The position numbers and the translations under genes were made by a program. From NCBI GenBank assembly GCA_023485185.1, contig JAMCZP010000144.1, positions 1-22,257 on the forward strand: a DNA stretch of 22,257 nt, given 5' to 3'. This DNA comes from Gammaproteobacteria bacterium (GTDB taxonomy: Bacteria; Pseudomonadota; Gammaproteobacteria; Pseudomonadales; Halomonadaceae). Below, one piece after another: positions 22,180-22,257 of this stretch. Each line of letters opens with the position of its first letter. Position 1 is the first letter of the stretch. A model generated the notes under the pieces. The model worked only from the letters and a program-made list of their open reading frames with translations, was not told the DNA's origin and did no database searches.

Positions 22180-22257
22180 CAGTGCCTCCTGCGAATACTT
22201 GGCGTTTTGAGATACGCGCGATGGATTCCTTGCAGCATAGAGACCATTAGCCTGCTT

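Noticed and set aside
1..22257. CRISPR arrays, tRNA or rRNA genes, integrase or transposase
   Set aside because: No spaced repeats, cloverleaf or ribosomal sequence was seen, and no intact mobile-element gene was found on either strand. This was read by eye, so a short degenerate tRNA could be missed.

Overview
The window looks like chromosome from a moderately GC-rich gammaproteobacterium, most likely a Halomonas-type marine or halophilic organism. This is inferred from gene content: an LplT-Aas-type fusion, a PQQ sugar dehydrogenase, RlmA, CspA, and a YqaE/Pmp3 peptide. No rRNA or tRNA is present to confirm it.

Left region (1-4376): an AT-rich operon, visibly different in base and codon use (AGA, ATA and AAA codons) from what follows, so probably acquired horizontally. 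In order it encodes the C-terminal end of a free-standing NRPS adenylation domain (cut by the window edge), a stand-alone peptidyl carrier protein, a non-haem Fe(II)/2-oxoglutarate halogenase very close to SyrB2, an AlaX-type tRNA-editing hydrolase, a DMT/EamA exporter, a type II thioesterase, and an XRE-cupin regulator. A Sfp/EntD-type phosphopantetheinyl transferase lies convergently just beyond (4619-5299, minus). Separate A, T, halogenase and TE proteins match the logic of the CytC1-4 system, which makes free gamma,gamma-dichloroaminobutyrate. My reading is that this operon loads an amino acid on the carrier protein, chlorinates it, releases it as a free chlorinated amino acid and exports it. 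The AlaX-like protein would protect the producer by removing the analogue from mischarged tRNA. The editing enzyme inside a halogenated-amino-acid operon is the most novel part of the window.

Boundary (5300-5902): no intact gene. It holds the C-terminal remnant of an alpha/beta-hydrolase-like gene and an 89-bp segment bounded by 10-bp inverted repeats.

Right region (5903-22257): ordinary chromosomal genes of higher GC. They are a giant MFS-PlsC-AMP-ligase phospholipid-repair fusion; a LysR regulator divergent from a second EamA transporter; rlmA convergent with a cold-shock gene across a bidirectional terminator; an SDR - carboxymuconolactone-decarboxylase-like - small ORF - Atu4866-like operon divergent from an AraC-type regulator, with a candidate 21-bp-spaced operator between them; a YqaE/Pmp3 peptide; a TonB-dependent receptor convergent with a membrane PQQ dehydrogenase; and a CurA-like NADPH-dependent oxidoreductase.
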